Assembly: GCA_050084515.1 (NCBI GenBank)
Contig: CM114273.1
Span: forward strand, 33,914,001-33,978,000
Origin: Blasia pusilla
Lineage: Eukaryota; Marchantiophyta; Marchantiopsida; Blasiales
Reading direction: 5' to 3'
DNA length: 64,000 nt
Shown here: positions 1 through 10,439 of the stretch, piece after piece
How positions within the stretch are numbered: position 1 is the stretch's first letter
How the letters are laid out: each line of letters begins with the position of its first letter
Notes under the pieces: model-generated
Seen by the model: the letters and a program-made list of their open reading frames with translations, nothing else
Told to the model about the DNA's origin: nothing
Databases searched by the model: none
Made by a program: the position numbers and the translations under genes

Positions 1-11
1 ATGAACGAAGC

Positions 12-909
12 GTGCAACTCATCGCTCTCCGACGAGTTGCGCGGGTACCGCGCCTTCTAGCCCAAAGACGGCGGAGGCGCGCAACCCGTCGGCCTCAGAC
101 GGGTTGCGCAATTATTTCACGGTGTAACACTTATATTAAGGAAGCGAGCAACCTGTCTGTTTCCGACGAGTTGCGCGGGTGCCACACCTTCTTGCCCAAA
201 GACGGCGAGGCATGCAACCCGTCGACCTCAGACGGGTTGCGCAAGGGCCTCGCCTTGTTTCGCTTACATGAAGGAAGCGTGTAACCTGTCGGCCTCCGAC
301 GAGTTGCGCGGGAAGCCCGCGTTGTTATCCCAAGACGAGGGAAGCGTGCAACCCAACGGTCTCTGACGGGTTGCGCGGGTACCTCGCGTTCTTGACCGAA
401 GACGGTGGAGGCGCGCAACCTATCGGTCTCCGACGAGTTGCTCGACTGGCCGCATTCTTTGGATGTATTTTGAAGAAAGCAACTCGTCAAAGTCCGACGA
501 GTTGCTCGACTCGCCGCATTCTTTGGATTTTTTTTGAAGAAAGCAACTCGTCGGAGTCCGACGGGTTGCTTGCCTCGAAGATGTTTTTGGATGTTTTTGG
601 CCGAAAGCAACTCGTTGGAGTGCGACAGGTTGCATTCGGAAGTTGGGAGCTACATTTTTGGCGTCAAATTGCAGCTTTCATTGAAATTGCGCAACCTGTC
701 GGACTCTGACGGGTTGATATATTCACTTTTTTTGCGGTTACCACTATGTAAATACGGACTATCTGACAACCCGTCGGACTCCGACGGGTTGAAACCAGGA
801 AATCACAAATCTGAATGCAATCCGTCGGACTCCGATGGGTTGCAAAATTTAGCTTGTTGCTACAATCTGACCATGAGCTGTGACGACCTGTCGGAGTACG
901 ACGGGTTGC
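12..909. repeat. Array of 14 palindromes spaced ~66 bp
   Basis: Fourteen copies of a ~28-31 bp imperfect palindrome, with arms CAACCCGTCGG and CCGACGGGTTG around a 3 bp centre, begin near 12, 78, 148, 211, 278, 347, 413, 478, 541, 604, 688, 766, 816 and 881. Spacing is mostly 63-70 bp. The arms are well kept, often with matching changes on both sides, while the intervening ~36 bp varies. Some spacers still resemble each other (after copies 1, 3 and 6; after copies 7 and 8), so this is a tandem array in which the hairpin half is the conserved part. Further copies lie at 3921-5007 and a half copy lies inside the intron at 2997-3178. Confidence 0.85.
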
Positions 910-1220
910 AGGAACCCATGTACCTTACAAAATTTCTTATATTGAGTTTGGATGTGCAGGATTGTATCAGAGGGGAATGTCACCCACCACCGGATCCGGA
1001 TTGCGATCGGGTGAAGAAAGTGCTAACGACGATCCGCATTGTACAAGGGTTCTTGGCGACGCCCTTGTAAATGAGATCTTTGGTAAAGGGTGCACAAATC
1101 AAAAAAGAAGACTTGGGCAAATAAATTTATTTCCCAAGATGCAGCCGTGACAATCCTTTGCTGGTCGAAGATACAAAGCCGCCAAGAAGAGCGACGCATT
1201 GAGCCGAGCGGAGGGAGAAA

Positions 1221-3691
1221 GTGTCTGTAATCGAGCGTGCAAAATTCATCCAAGCCGCATTATCTCTGACTACAAAGTACACGGCAAGCAAGATGCAGCG
1301 TTACATCGCCATTCTCAACCCCAAACTTGATCTCGATTTCTACAAGGAGCTGAAGGCGATAATCAAGCGCCAGCGGAAAAGGGATGAAGATCCGCAAGGT
1401 CGGATTGGGGAGAAAGTGTCTCTCAATCGCGTGCATCGATTTGCCTTGTCTGGAATAAGAGAATTTAGGAGAATACAACTGATGAAAATCAGTCTCGAGG
1501 GCATAGAGGCCCAAAAGAGGGCGGCACACCATCCTCCGGGTGTCTTTGATCCAGTGATCTCCCACTGGCTCCGCGAATGGTCATTCTGGGACGCGTTGCG
1601 GCTTCTCGAGAAGTCCATGCTCGTGGGTCTCCAAGCGGAGCTGAAAAGAATAGAGCCACTTCCGGAGGAAGCAAACCTGTAGAGTGCTGATGATTTTGAA
1701 CTTTGGCTGGATGACATCCGGGACAAGCCCATAAAAAACCCAGGTTTCAGGACGATGTTCAAGGATCGCATCCTCTCTCAGGCAGACCTTGACGAAGAAA
1801 TTGAGGCAAAAAAAGGGATTTCGCAAAGAAGAAGTGAGCAGAAATTGGCCGCTTTAGAGCAGGCGGCCGATGCATCTCGACTAAGAGCTGCCCAACGCAT
1901 GGTGTTCAAGTACCTCGTCCATTGTAAGAATGCAGGTACATGGCAAAAAAACCGGCAACCTGCAAATTGTGGGCTTCTCCGCCTGATGGAGAGACATTTT
2001 CCATGTACGACACGGAGATGGCTCAAAGCATGTCCGATTGGGAGGTGGAGAATTTCCCGATTTGGCTGGACTTCAACGACCCTGAGGACATAACCGGGAA
2101 AGATCTATGCCTGCTTTATGATGCAGTGGCCGCAGGTAGGGACGACATCCCCAATTTTGTGTTGCCTGAAGACTTTTTCGAAGGAGATGCGGAAGAGCAA
2201 GCCCTCGAGACAGCGCAGTTGGTGTCCAAGGTCGTCACAGCCAAGGACAAATCTACAACGGGTCTTAAAGCCAAGGCAAGGGGATCAAAGAATTCCGAGG
2301 CCGAGTCTTCCCAAAGAGAGGCTGAAAATTCAAGGCGAGAGCCGGAATCGTCCGGGCGAGCGGGGAGAGTGGGTCGGACCAGGTTCTCCGCAAAAAAAAC
2401 TCCACCAGAGTTTGAGGTCATGGAGACCCCAACAAGCCGGCCGTTGACTCGGGAGAAGCGGAAGCGAGAGGCGCCAGGGTTGTCCCACGGAGCAGACCAG
2501 GATGTGGAATACACTCCATCATCCTTGGGAAGAACAAAGAGAAACAACGACGTGGATAAGCATCATCCTTCACTGCACGAATCTACTAGATGAGCTGAAA
2601 AGTTTCAGTTCCCAAACGTCGACACCCGCCATCGAGAAATTGACAACGCTGGGACGGAAGCCTCAATGAAATGGGCACGCTCCCTGGACGGTCCATGGGG
2701 TGGTCGAAGAGGTTGCGGTGGATCTCCTGGTCGCTGATTTGCGCTTGTGGGACGAGAATCCGTCCGACGGGGTCCCAGACTGGAATGTCCCCCTTTCTTA
2801 TGACCAGATCGCGCTCCTGTTTTCCTTTGCAGACGCTTATCTCAGTGACAGGGGTTGTTTCTTAGTTTTTACTGGAGGGAGCGAGGATGAGCTTTTCAAC
2901 CTCCAGTGCGTCAAGAGGTCGCTGAAGTGGAGGACGGCGCAATTATGGATCATCAAGAACGAGTACCCACTCCGATCCGTGACGAGTCAAATTCGGGTAA
3001 GGCTCTATTGTATTTCTCCGACAGGTTGCTCCAATGTTAGGATTATAGCGTAGTTCTCTGGGGTTAAGCGAAGTTCTTTGGGGACGTGTTGCACATTATG
3101 TCACCATACTGAAAGTAGACTAGTGGTCAAGTAGCTCTTTCTTGGTGCAGACATTGTTTCCAACGTGCATCTTTACAGATAGACCACTCCTATGTTTACT
3201 GCTTTGTTCGGCCTGAGCACAACTTCCAGGTGTTTAAGATCCTGGATCCTGTGGATCCATGCTCCGATGGGTACAGCTTAGATAGTTTATACAATTCCCC
3301 CACGGGAATTTACATGCAAGACGGTACCCCCTTACTTGGAGGAAGGGAAAAGTCGCAAGCCCTGATGCAAACGCTCATCAAGCTCTGATCGAGGCCGGGT
3401 GACCTGGTGTTCGACTTAGTGGGCCTTTCAGGAGCGAGTATCAGAGGCGCCTGGCATAGTGGCAGGAACATTCTCTGCCTTGAGGAAAGGCAGCAACTGT
3501 TTGACCTTTGCAAGGAGGCAAAGGCAGATTACGACATGCTAGTTGGGGCGTACAACTCTCCTCCGAAGCCGAGAGCTTCGGTTCTAGACCCACCATTGGT
3601 AGTGACACCATCGTCACTTCCCACGATTCCAAAAATCAGGAGGGCAAGGCCGACAGTAATTTTGCAAGAGCTATCGGACGATGACGAGTGA
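1221..3691 (+). pseudogene. Decayed beta-class amino-methyltransferase-like gene
   Basis: One gene can be followed across several breaks. The N-terminal part (1221-1940) is charged and helical, with an in-frame TAG near 1681. The frame shifts near an A-run at about 1942 and continues as an acidic, then Ser/Arg/Lys-rich linker to 2593. After another shift near 2550-2583 and a TGA near 2667 comes a globular segment (2700-2996) with VDLLVADLRLWD at about 2724-2760, which sits where a motif IV (DPPY-like) would be. An intron 2997-3178 (GTAAGG...TTTACAG) joins the reading frame cleanly. The next exon ends 3691 and carries GREKSQALMQTLIKL (motif X-like), a TGA at 3386-3388 where a Trp would fit, then PGDLVFDLVGLSGAS (motif I-like). 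The order IV, X, I is that of N4/N6 beta-class amino-methyltransferases. The catalytic DPPY and FxGxG signatures are both degenerate, so the fold is inferred and activity is unlikely. It was once spliced, hence eukaryotic. Confidence 0.5.
2997..3178 (+). other. Spliceosomal intron in the methyltransferase-like pseudogene
   Basis: The donor GTAAGG follows codon CGG and the acceptor TTTACAG precedes codon ATA, so removal restores one phase-0 frame across 182 bp. It contains a half copy (near 3019-3029) of the palindrome that flanks the gene on both sides. Confidence 0.6.
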
Positions 3692-3742
3692 GTTCAAAGA
3701 ACTCAAGGACCCAGCTTGACTGCATCGTTTGGAGTAGGGATT

Positions 3743-4870
3743 TATTTGATGACGAGGGTAAAAGAATTCATAGAATAGATCAAATATACAGTTCCGAGCT
3801 TCTTTCGGATGAAATAAATGACAAGATTTTTTTCAACGATGGTGGTGTTTCTAAAAGTCTGCTAAATATCTTCTATGTCTTTTCGAATCTAATCGTCTAT
3901 GTACTCCGAGGACTTCTATTTTGCAACCCGTAGGATTTCCACGGCTTGCAAATTTTCACTTTTTGACCACTGCACCTTTTTAACCACTTCCAGGCAACCT
4001 GTCGGATTTCGACAGGTTGGTTGTGTGAGTGATCGGACTCTTTCCCTATGGGTCCAACTTTAGAGGCATTCTGGCGGGCTTCTTCACTTTGGCACCTTCC
4101 CCTAGTATCGTCAAACAAGGCGTAGGTTTCTTCTCTTCTCTCAGACGTGTTGGATTCCTACTACTTGTGGGATTGCCATCATGGTATTTCCAAGGACGGA
4201 GCACATATTGATACTGGATGGGTGTCACATTGCAGAGCGTACAAGATATATTGCCGAGGAAGGCGGTGGGACTCAAATCAGGTTACATGGGACCGTTATG
4301 GTGCACCTAGGGGGAGGCCAAGGCTCTCGAATTCGCCAACATTTTCAATCCCCGTCTACAATCGGCCAGAGGAGCCACTTGTATCCCATGACATTCCTTT
4401 TGTACAGGAACCTAGGAGAGTTAGGAGTAAATTTGTAGATGACGAGGCTGAAGAAATCATAGACTAGATCAAATGTACATTTCGAGGTTCCTTCGGAGGT
4501 AATAAAGGACGAGATTTTTTCAACCGATAATGATGTTTGTAAAAGTTTGCTGAAAAGTTTTTTGGACTTGTGGATTGTGTTCGTCTAGCTACTCAGATTG
4601 TTTATTTTGCAACCTGTGTGATTCCGACGGGTTGCAACTTTTCACTTTTTGACCACTTCAACTTTTCAACCATTTCCAGGCAAGGCTGCTTGAGTGGTCG
4701 GACTCTTTCCCTGGTAGACCAAATTCTGAGGCATTGTGGCGGGCTTCTTCACTTTTGGCTCGTTCCCCTAGTATCGTCAAACCAGTCTTAGGCTTCTTTT
4801 CTTCTCTAAGACGTGTTGGATTCCTATAACCTGTTGGATTGCCATTTTGGATTCCCAAACAGTTGAATTT
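3743..4870. repeat. ~690 bp direct duplication downstream of the methyltransferase-like gene
   Basis: About 3743-4200 and 4431-4862 are diverged direct copies, offset about 686 bp. Both begin with a gene-end-like stretch (GATGACGAGG followed by an ATAGA/TAGACTAGATCAAAT block), contain a palindrome (3921-3951 and 4607-4637), a TTTTCACTTTTTGACCACT block and a TTCCCCTAGTATCGTCAAAC block, and end at GTGTTGGATTCCTA. Short open frames here (for example 4147-4467) look like remnants of a duplicated gene tail rather than separate genes. Confidence 0.7.
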
Positions 4871-5007
4871 TCGTGGGTGCAGGGTGGAATGGAATCACTT
4901 CTCAAATTCTTTCCTTTGTTATGGTGACCTTGCTTGCAAGTGGTGCAAGCCATCTGATTCCCACGGGTTGCAAGAGTTGGAACTTGTAAAATTCCGACGG
5001 GTTGGGA
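3921..5007. repeat. Right-hand cluster of the CAACCCGTCGG palindrome
   Basis: Dispersed copies at about 3921-3951, 3993-4020, 4607-4637, 4943-4973 and 4982-5007 (half). They are more diverged and less regularly spaced than the array at 12-909. With that array they bracket the methyltransferase-like pseudogene. I see no gene in 5010-5680 beyond purine-rich and CT-rich sequence around 5400-5490. Confidence 0.7.
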
Positions 5008-5683
5008 GGGGTGCAGCATCTCGGTTTATCAAATTTAGGATCTGAATGAAGGGACATCAGTTTCTCTTTACTCCAGACAGCTAACAATCTTTTGGTTTAA
5101 TTATCGTCTCCTGTGTTGAGATGAGATTGCTACTTCTAGTCACATTATTTGCCAATGGTCCTCCAAAAAAAATAGCCCTTGGCACAGCTTACTGTAGACT
5201 GAGACAGGCAATGTGAAAAAACTTGGGCTCACATGGAGAGTGATGGAAAAATGTTTGTAGTGGTCTAATGATGTGTACTTGTTTTTCGACCCCTAAAAAA
5301 AGGAGGTTTCTTACGGCCCGAATGTGGACCACTACCTACTCTCTTCTAAAGATTTCATGAATTTGAAAGCAAACAAAAATTTCAAATATGTCAAAAAGTT
5401 TTGAAGAGAGGAGGCAGATTTGGCCCTTTTTTTTTAAGAGAGACCCTCCTCTCTTCCTCTCTTCCTCTCCTCTCTTCCTCTCTCCTGCTAGAATACCAGC
5501 CCCCATTCCCGAGGAAGAGAAGGATGACAAAGTGCTGGAGGGCATATCCAAGTAGACGTCATCGTTGAAAATACCAACTGCGGTGAGAAATTTACATGAT
5601 CTTCTATTATCCTCCTAATGCATGCAAATCCTTCCCAATATTAGTTTCAAATTAATATTTTTTTCCTCATTACGTTGAGTATC

Positions 5684-6170
5684 CACAGGGAGAAAATGAA
5701 AGGGAGGGACTCCGTGGGACGGGGAAGCAGATTCCGACGTCATCGGGCTTTCCTACTCCGGTGAGCAACCCAAATATTTTTTTTCTATTCTGATTTCATT
5801 TCCCCCACCCCTTCTTGCACTCATGTAGAACTTAAGTTCTCATTATATGGAGCATTTTGCCACTACTCAAGGAGAAGAGGAGAGAGAGGGACTGCTTGGG
5901 ACAGAAAAGCAGACTCCACCGTCATCGAATCTCCTTTTGAGGTGAGCAACCCAATTTATCTTTCATATTATGTTTTCAGTTTCCCTGCCTCCTCTTGCAC
6001 TGATGTAGAACTTAAGTTCTCATTATGTCAAACATTTTGCCACTACACAAGTAGAAGAGGAGAGCGAGGGACTGGAAAAGCAAACTCCACAGGGAGAAAA
6101 GGAGATCGAGGGACTCGAAGGTACAAAAAGCTCACTGCAACGATACCGGCTTCTCCAAATCAGGTGAGTA
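5684..6170 (+). repeat. Three tandem exon-like units with splice sites
   Basis: Three related units each carry a purine-rich segment (GAGAAGAGGAGAGNGAGGGACT, GAAAAGCAGACTCC and CGTCATCG blocks) that ends directly at a GTGAGCAAC or GTGAGTAAA donor (about 5763, 5941 and 6164). Each of the two spacers contains GTAGAACTTAAGTTCTCATTAT and a pyrimidine tract. The ~180-220 bp period, with donor and acceptor-like sites in register, is what duplicated small exons plus their introns would look like. The encoded peptide would be highly charged (Glu/Arg/Gly). I cannot name the product. It may be the 5' part of the decayed frame that follows. Confidence 0.5.
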
Positions 6171-6227
6171 AACTAAAGTAGTGATTAACTCATCTAAAGT
6201 TCTTATTGTATTTAGGGTCTCCACTCT

Positions 6228-6998
6228 TTGAATTCAGAAAAGAAGACCTCATATTATGGTTTCAAAATGCAGGAGTCACATGATGGAACGCGTAGTAGTT
6301 CGACGTTTGAGTGTTCAGCGGTTGGTGACTCGCAACTAAGAAAAGTAGTAAACACTATCCTCAAGAATGACTTAGCCATTGCACTCGAAATATCAGATTC
6401 TGACGACTCTAGACCCAATTTAACAATCAAATGTGTAAATGCATAGAAAAATGATATGTCTCAAGTTCCACCTCGAGCTCCAGTGTCTACAAAGCCTGCG
6501 GCTTTGGCAAGAAGTACATCACCGAAGAAAGCTCCTAAACCACAATATGAAGGGAGAACTAACATATTCGGGACACGTATAGTCGTCGCGCCGAAGGCTA
6601 CTCTGGGAAATGTGGACAGGAAAAAAAACACAAAACGGATCCCACGTAGAACGATATCAACGAAAGTTGGAGACTCTAGCGGTTCAGACGCTTCTCCATA
6701 AATTATAGCCGTGAAACCTTCAAAGAAAAAGATGCATAATAACCCATCCCCAACACATGAAACATCTCCATATAGTACTGGCCCGAGGACCAACATCGAA
6801 CGGGGGACCTCGTCCTTAGTAAGACTTAATCGACATCTTTACTATCAGGGGTTTCACACAGACTTTGATTATGCCGAAAGAGAGTTGGGATTACTAGCGG
6901 GTGATGGTTCCATAAAGTTGAGCATGGAGGATAGAACCTCTTTGGAAACCATTAGGGAAATGAGTGCGGAAATTAGATCTTTGGATTTTAGCACCTAG
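6228..6998 (+). pseudogene. Broken low-complexity gene of unknown function
   Basis: One reading frame runs from 6228 to a TAG at 6996, interrupted only by TAG at 6444 and TAA at 6699, so it reads as one former exon of about 250 codons. The product is rich in Ser, Lys, Arg and Pro, with a basic middle part (KPAALARSTSPKKAPKP) and an acidic, more ordered C-terminus (YYQGFHTDFDYAERELGLLAGDG). No domain is recognisable. It follows the duplicated exon-like units at 5684-6170 on the same strand and may belong with them. Confidence 0.4.
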
Positions 6999-7274
6999 GG
7001 GAGCTTGAAGTGACAGTCATTTTCATTCATATCTTAATTAGAACTTCAGTTCCCATTCATTCCCCTATGACTACCTTCTATCAATTGTATTATGAAGTGT
7101 AAGGGTTTTGCCCTTGTATCCCTTCTGCACATGAGAGGTGCAGTAGTTAATGTTATGTTACTAGTTTGAGAGTTGAGCCTTCTATTTTCATGTTATGTTT
7201 CATTTTCTCCTACGACCTTGCATCGCCTTTGTATTTCCGTATGATTCTTTGGATTCTGATGAAAGAAATGTCTG

Positions 7275-8031
7275 ATGATGACTCGGCCCAGATCTGGTAA
7301 AATCATGTTGCTTTTTGAACCGCACGAGGTCCTGATTTTTTGCCCGGCTTATCGAAACTCTGGCAACTTGAAAAGTATTAGCATCAAACCAAGGTGTGGA
7401 GATTTTCTCCACGCAGCCAGTGATTACTTTGCTTTGGGCATGTGGACATGTAAGAATCAAGATAGTCTGGCCAGAATGGAGGCTGCTATTTCAGATCACT
7501 TACAAGAAAGGAATCTTCCCCTTGTTAGGTTCACTTTGGTTTGTGCAAATGACAGTCCGCGTGGAGGTCGAGCGGCTCCATTCAAACTACTGAACTATTT
7601 TGATGAGGCAACAAGACGTTTGGTGGATTTGGACAACCAGCAACAGATTTTGTTTTTTGACGTGGTCGGAAATGAGAACCACCACGATAGTGTACAACAT
7701 TTTGTGAAGGTGCTGAAATGGAAGGCATCATCGTCAAAAGATAGTTTTCTCATGATAGTGTTGACACATTATGTCAAACTGCTGCGACTCAACATATCCA
7801 ACGGTCACTTCCAAACTGCGTGGGAGTTCATCCGACAGTGCAATTTTCCCTCTTATTGTAGGAAGGTAATCTGAATTTCTACCCACTATGAACCAGTCTT
7901 AACCAATCTTACACCTATAAATTTGGGATTTTTCCTAATACTAAAGTGTTTCGCGCAGCCTGGTGATTACGGACGCTACTATGAACCAAAGGAGCATGTT
8001 GCGAGTCAAAATGTTGGACAAAGGCAGAAAG
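7275..8031 (+). CDS. Unknown two-exon gene fragment
   Basis: An open exon from ATG 7275 reaches a GTAATC donor after codon AAG (7869). The next acceptor CGCGCAG ends at about 7958, and the second exon (CCTGGTGATTACGG..., about 7959-8031) ends at a GTAAGC donor. Splicing keeps the frame and adds PGDYGRYYEPKEHVASQ. The first exon encodes about 198 residues of mixed globular sequence with no stop codon, which is unusual for this decayed area and suggests recent coding function or chance survival. I recognise no domain and find no convincing continuation after 8031. It could be the N-terminal part of the gene decayed at 8699-9873 on the same strand, but nothing proves that. Confidence 0.4.
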
Positions 8032-8698
8032 GTAAGCACTAGCACTGTGATAGTTCAGTGAATGAATATTTCCTGATGAAACTAGAGTTCTAATTCCCTC
8101 TTTGAGAGGCTAATATCTTGCATTGGTTGGTGGATAGTGAAATCCCTTAGGCCTCTTCTTATCCTCAAAATTGACCGAAATATTTTTCCGAATTATGGAG
8201 AACGTTAGCAAACCGTATTCCCTTGGTCTTAGGGGAAACAATGCCTTCATGTCGGGAGATGGACGGATTATATTTTTCCTCCCCTACGTCAGAATACTAA
8301 TTGACACAATAGAGAGATTATGATTATGGGTTTTGGACCACGATGAATAGGGAAGATGCACCTGAAATGCATAAGAGGCTAGTATATTCCTAGTATTTTT
8401 CTAAATCTTTCATCAAGAAGGCCAAATTTTTTTGGTTTGTGCGAGACTGATATGTTCGAAAGGGGACAAAGGGTCTCTTGAAGTATGTGAAAGATGTGCA
8501 GTTCTTTTATGCTGTAAGAGAGTTTAGAAACTTCTCTAGCCCAAAGAATACAGTCATGGTTGACATTGGGATCAATTCCCTCCTTTTGAATCATCCAAAT
8601 AGCGTTATAGCCCTTCCAAAATTTAATATACTACCAAGACCCCGAGACAAAAAAATCATAGCGAGGCCGGTATTGTTCTCTCTTACCTTCTGATAATG

Positions 8699-9873
8699 AA
8701 AGGGAGTTTTTTGGATGGAATGAGTGTTAGTCATTTTATTAGTACTAGGCGGATTGGTTTTCCAAAGCCATATTCTACTGGCGGTAATGGTAAACGTCTT
8801 CTCCATGCAATCCTGGAAAAGCTAAAGGTCTCGGTCTTATTCCATAATGTATTTGGAAAGCTGACTCAGACAGTATGCAAGGAATGTCCAAGAGTGGAGA
8901 TCACCGCATATGTCATCTTCGGCAGAGTGGATCAGATATTGGTGGAAGGTGCGAGGCCAGTATGGAGTATCAATGCCTTCCTTACTGCCACGTGGTGTTT
9001 GGAATATCCAACATAGAAATATCTCCCGGTTGGAGTTCTCGAAAACATCGTGAAGTTGGGGGTTTGCTTGTACGCGAAGTGGGAGAATCAGTCTGGTTTC
9101 AAGGAGGTCGTTGATAAGAGCGGCTTCTTAGACTTGGAGTCCATAGTAGGGTGGAGTTAGAAAGATGGACCGTCATTTGATGTCTACATCGACACCAATA
9201 AGAGGTTTGTGGATTATGTCTCCCTCCCTTATATTTATGACGTTTTCCCTTATGGTGTCATGCCAGATGAGAGCATGGACACTGTGTGGAATAAAGTGGT
9301 GCAAAGTACGAGGGAATCGACAAGGTGTTTATCGTCACCTTGCATGACCATCACTTTGTGCTAAGGGTTGCAGCCAAGTCCTTTGCCGTTATAGATACTC
9401 TAGGTTCCCGCCTAAACCGAGATTGTAAGAAGGCGTACCAAATCTTCTTCGACTCCAAGGCCTCTACTGTGGTGGATAAATTATTCGACTATTCCATGAA
9501 AGGGAATGATTTCCAACAACCACCATAATAGTGCTTGTTGGTGACCGGGCAAGAAGTTGCCTATTTTTTCCTTGACGAGTATGGCCTGCACGAACTGAAG
9601 CATCGTCTTTTCAGCTACATCATCGCAAAGGCTAAGGATTGGGATGTGGATCTACTTAGTTTGGATGAGGAGTATTATAAGAAGAATTACAATAAGTTCC
9701 AGGCTATCTATCACACCCTAAAGGAAGATCTCCAAATTGATTTCACGAGGATTTTTCTGACTCCGAGGGAGGGAAGGTTTAGTTGGAGTAACTTCGCCGA
9801 TGGACTCAATAAGTATATCTGTGAGGTTCAAGAGGAGATTACCGACCTTGCCACGGATGAGACACTCTTGTGA
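8699..9873 (+). pseudogene. Decayed gene, possible C-terminal domain of plant NT-C2 (EEIG1/EHBP1-like) family
   Basis: One frame runs from about 8696 through stops at 9014 and near 9159 to about 9310, shifts frame, and resumes at about 9310-9528 (TAA TAG) and 9535-9873. The block reads as a Trp/Cys-bearing segment (WSINAFLTATWCLE), then MPDESMDTVWNKVV, then FIVTLHDHHFVLRV and FAVIDTLGSRLN followed by CKKAYQIFFD. The last motifs resemble the C-terminal part of plant proteins that begin with an NT-type C2 domain, where an I/V-DTLGERL motif precedes CNQAYILKF. That likeness is from memory and is modest. The upstream C2 domain is not visible. Stops and a frameshift make it a pseudogene. Confidence 0.35.
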
Positions 9874-10439
9874 TTAAGCAAGAAGAGACCGTACCGAGGG
9901 TAATAGGTAGCTGAAATGATACTCTATTTTGATGCCATTGGATATATTTGTAAATAGAACGTGAAATGTAGCATATTGAAGCGCATGGATTAAGGAAGTA
10001 TCTTGCCCGGGTTTGAGCTGATTGATGTCATAAATATAGGAACGGATGAGAATCTCCTCCGATTGGAAATGTATTGTCACCAGTTCCAAATTCTCTCGTA
10101 CTAGATATTTGTAGCCATGAACAACGGGAATTGTAACCAATTGTAGAGAATGGAAGCTAAGATTGCGAGAATTATAAAATATTGCAAAAAATGGAAGCTA
10201 AAGATTGTGAAGCCATGTGATTGTCGGGGATATTTTTTAATCATCCCGAATTAGAACTTGAGTTCCAAATCTTATATATTCAATGAGCATATTTACTATC
10301 ATCTAATGATCGTGCGATGGACTTGTTAAGTGACATGAGTGTACAGTTTCTTATTCTAGAGCTTGCATCCTCAACGTTGCTATCCTCTGGATCAATTGGA
10401 ATTGTAGTTCCTATAAGCCTCCTCCTTAGATCCCTTCGT

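Noticed and set aside
12-909. CRISPR-like array (palindromic repeat plus ~36 bp spacer)
   Set aside because: The host is a plant nuclear genome with spliceosomal genes; several spacers are clearly related to each other, so it is a tandem array with conserved foldbacks, and no cas gene is present.
9325-9528. Ulp1/C48 peptidase domain
   Set aside because: The DHHFVLRV...IDTLG pattern is superficially like the His and Asp boxes, but no Cys box follows and the other motifs fit better with a plant NT-C2 protein tail.
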